From contig CAAFSR010000390.1 of the NCBI GenBank assembly GCA_900765705.1, positions 1 to 6,407 of the forward strand: DNA of 6,407 nucleotides, given 5' to 3'. The notes under the pieces are model-generated. The model was not told the DNA's origin and searched no databases. It saw nothing but the letters and a program-made list of their open reading frames with translations. This document shows positions 5,870-6,407 of the stretch, in pieces. Source of the DNA: an uncultured Faecalibacterium sp. GTDB lineage: Bacteria; Bacillota; Clostridia; Oscillospirales; Ruminococcaceae. A program made the position numbers and the translations under genes. How positions within the stretch are numbered: position 1 is the first letter of the stretch; every line of letters begins with the position of its first letter.

Positions 5870-5887
5870 ATTTAAATCGTCCTACAC

Positions 5888-5922
5888 AAAAAAGGGCTGC
5901 CGCACATTCTGTGCAGCAGCCC
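5888..5922 (-). terminator. Intrinsic terminator of ackA
   Basis: GGGCTGC (5894-5900) pairs with GCAGCCC (5916-5922). After one C/A mismatch the stem continues with GCACA (5902-5906) and TGTGC (5910-5914) around a TTC loop. Read on the minus strand the stem is followed at once by six T (5888-5893). It begins 23 nt after the ackA stop, the expected position. Confidence 0.9.
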
Positions 5923-5945
5923 CTGCAAAGCCCTTTGGGAAAAGC

Positions 5946-6407
5946 TTACTTCTCAATGACTTCCTTGGTGTCGCGGGCGATCATCAGCTCCTCGTCGGTA
6001 GCAATGACCAGCGTGCGCACCTTTGCGCCCCAAGCGGTGATCTCGCACACGTCGCCCACGGGGTGCTTGTTCTTCTCGGTGTCGATGCGGATGCCCAGCC
6101 AATCCATGTGGTGGCAGATCTTTGCACGGGCAATGTCGTCGTGCTCGCCGATGCCGCCGGTAAAGACGATGGCATCCACGCCGCCCATGGCTGCAATGTA
6201 GCTGCCGATAGTCTTCTTGATCTGGTAGTTCAGCATATCGGAAGCCAGAATAGCACGCTTGTTGCCTGCCTCGGCTGCCTCTTCCACGTCACGCTTGTCG
6301 CTGGAAACACCGGAGATGCCCAGCAGGCCGGACTTCTTGTTCAGGATCTCGTCCAGCTCGTGGCCGGTGATGTTCAGGGTGTACTTCAGGTAGTTGACCA
6401 CAGAGGG
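5946..6407 (-). CDS. ackA: Acetate kinase (C-terminal part)
   Basis: The last 153 codons of acetate kinase; the N-terminal part lies beyond the right edge, so no start is visible (the GTG at 6399-6401 is an internal valine). The enzyme interconverts acetyl phosphate plus ADP with acetate plus ATP. Visible ASKHA-family signatures are KKSGLLGISGVSSDKRD, AMGGVDAIVFTGGIGE (the adenosine-site region), IRIDTEKNK and a C-terminal TDEELMIARDTKEV. Two positions differ from the forms I know best: GIGEN is GIGEH and TNEEL is TDEEL. The reading frame is intact to the TAA at 5946-5948, followed by a good terminator. A partner phosphotransacetylase, often adjacent to ackA, is not in the window. Confidence 0.95.
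   Translation of the reverse strand, partial: PSVVNYLKYTLNITGHELDEILNKKSGLLGISGVSSDKRDVEEAAEAGNKRAILASDMLNYQIKKTIGSYIAAMGGVDAIVFTGGIGEHDDIARAKICHHMDWLGIRIDTEKNKHPVGDVCEITAWGAKVRTLVIATDEELMIARDTKEVIEK

Noticed and set aside
5595..5871. Two minus-strand frames of 67-68 codons (5595-5801 and 5668-5871) upstream of the zinc-ribbon gene
   Set aside because: Both run through the consensus promoter, so their starts would not be on the main transcript, and neither has an RBS or recognisable sequence.
5780..5875. A 31-codon plus-strand ORF starting MAQSDRAYLGK
   Set aside because: No Shine-Dalgarno or promoter is visible, and it runs through the hairpin at 5840-5864; probably chance.
5854..6201. A 115-codon plus-strand frame opposite the end of ackA
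   Set aside because: It is antisense to conserved ackA and starts inside a terminator hairpin.

Overview
The window looks like a piece of chromosome from a GC-rich gut Clostridium relative (Oscillospiraceae/Ruminococcaceae). Faecalibacterium is my best guess from the protein style, the G/C-ending codons and the zinc-ribbon gene, but that is recognition by eye, not a search. Everything with a recognisable function is core housekeeping, and I see no mobile element, CRISPR array, tRNA/rRNA gene, phage gene or defence gene.

Layout: (1) Positions 1-590 hold the start of the rplM-rpsI operon (ribosomal proteins L13 and S9) on the minus strand, with a near-perfect sigma-A promoter (TTGACA, 17 bp, TATACT), an A/T-rich UP-like tract and a GC-rich hairpin at the predicted 5' end of the mRNA. 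(2) Positions 489-800 are a divergent intergenic region. It also holds three CTCTTG hexamers exactly 10 bp apart and an extended -10 promoter reading right. (3) Positions 801-5184 hold four tightly packed plus-strand genes: a small single-pass membrane protein of unknown function, a TtcA-family PP-loop ATPase (probable tRNA thiolation), alanine racemase (alr) and the ribosomal GTPase LepA/EF4 (lepA). The first three overlap or nearly overlap and lepA follows after 19 bp, so they are probably one operon. It ends at a 16-bp perfect hairpin that works in both directions. (4) Positions 5292-5721 hold a minus-strand gene for a 95-residue protein with two four-cysteine zinc-ribbon modules. A consensus promoter lies about 130 nt upstream, leaving a long leader of unknown role. 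(5) Positions 5745-5945 hold no gene but contain three inverted repeats with a shared GCACA/TGTGC core; the two nearest ackA look like tandem terminators. (6) Positions 5946-6407 hold the C-terminal part of acetate kinase (ackA), minus strand, running off the window.

Functionally the genes cover translation (L13, S9, LepA, probable tRNA modification), cell-wall precursor supply (D-alanine) and acetate/ATP metabolism. I did not find a convincing new multi-gene system. The parts most worth a second look are the zinc-ribbon gene with its long leader, the 10-bp-phased repeats in the divergent intergenic region, and the unknown membrane protein leading the operon.
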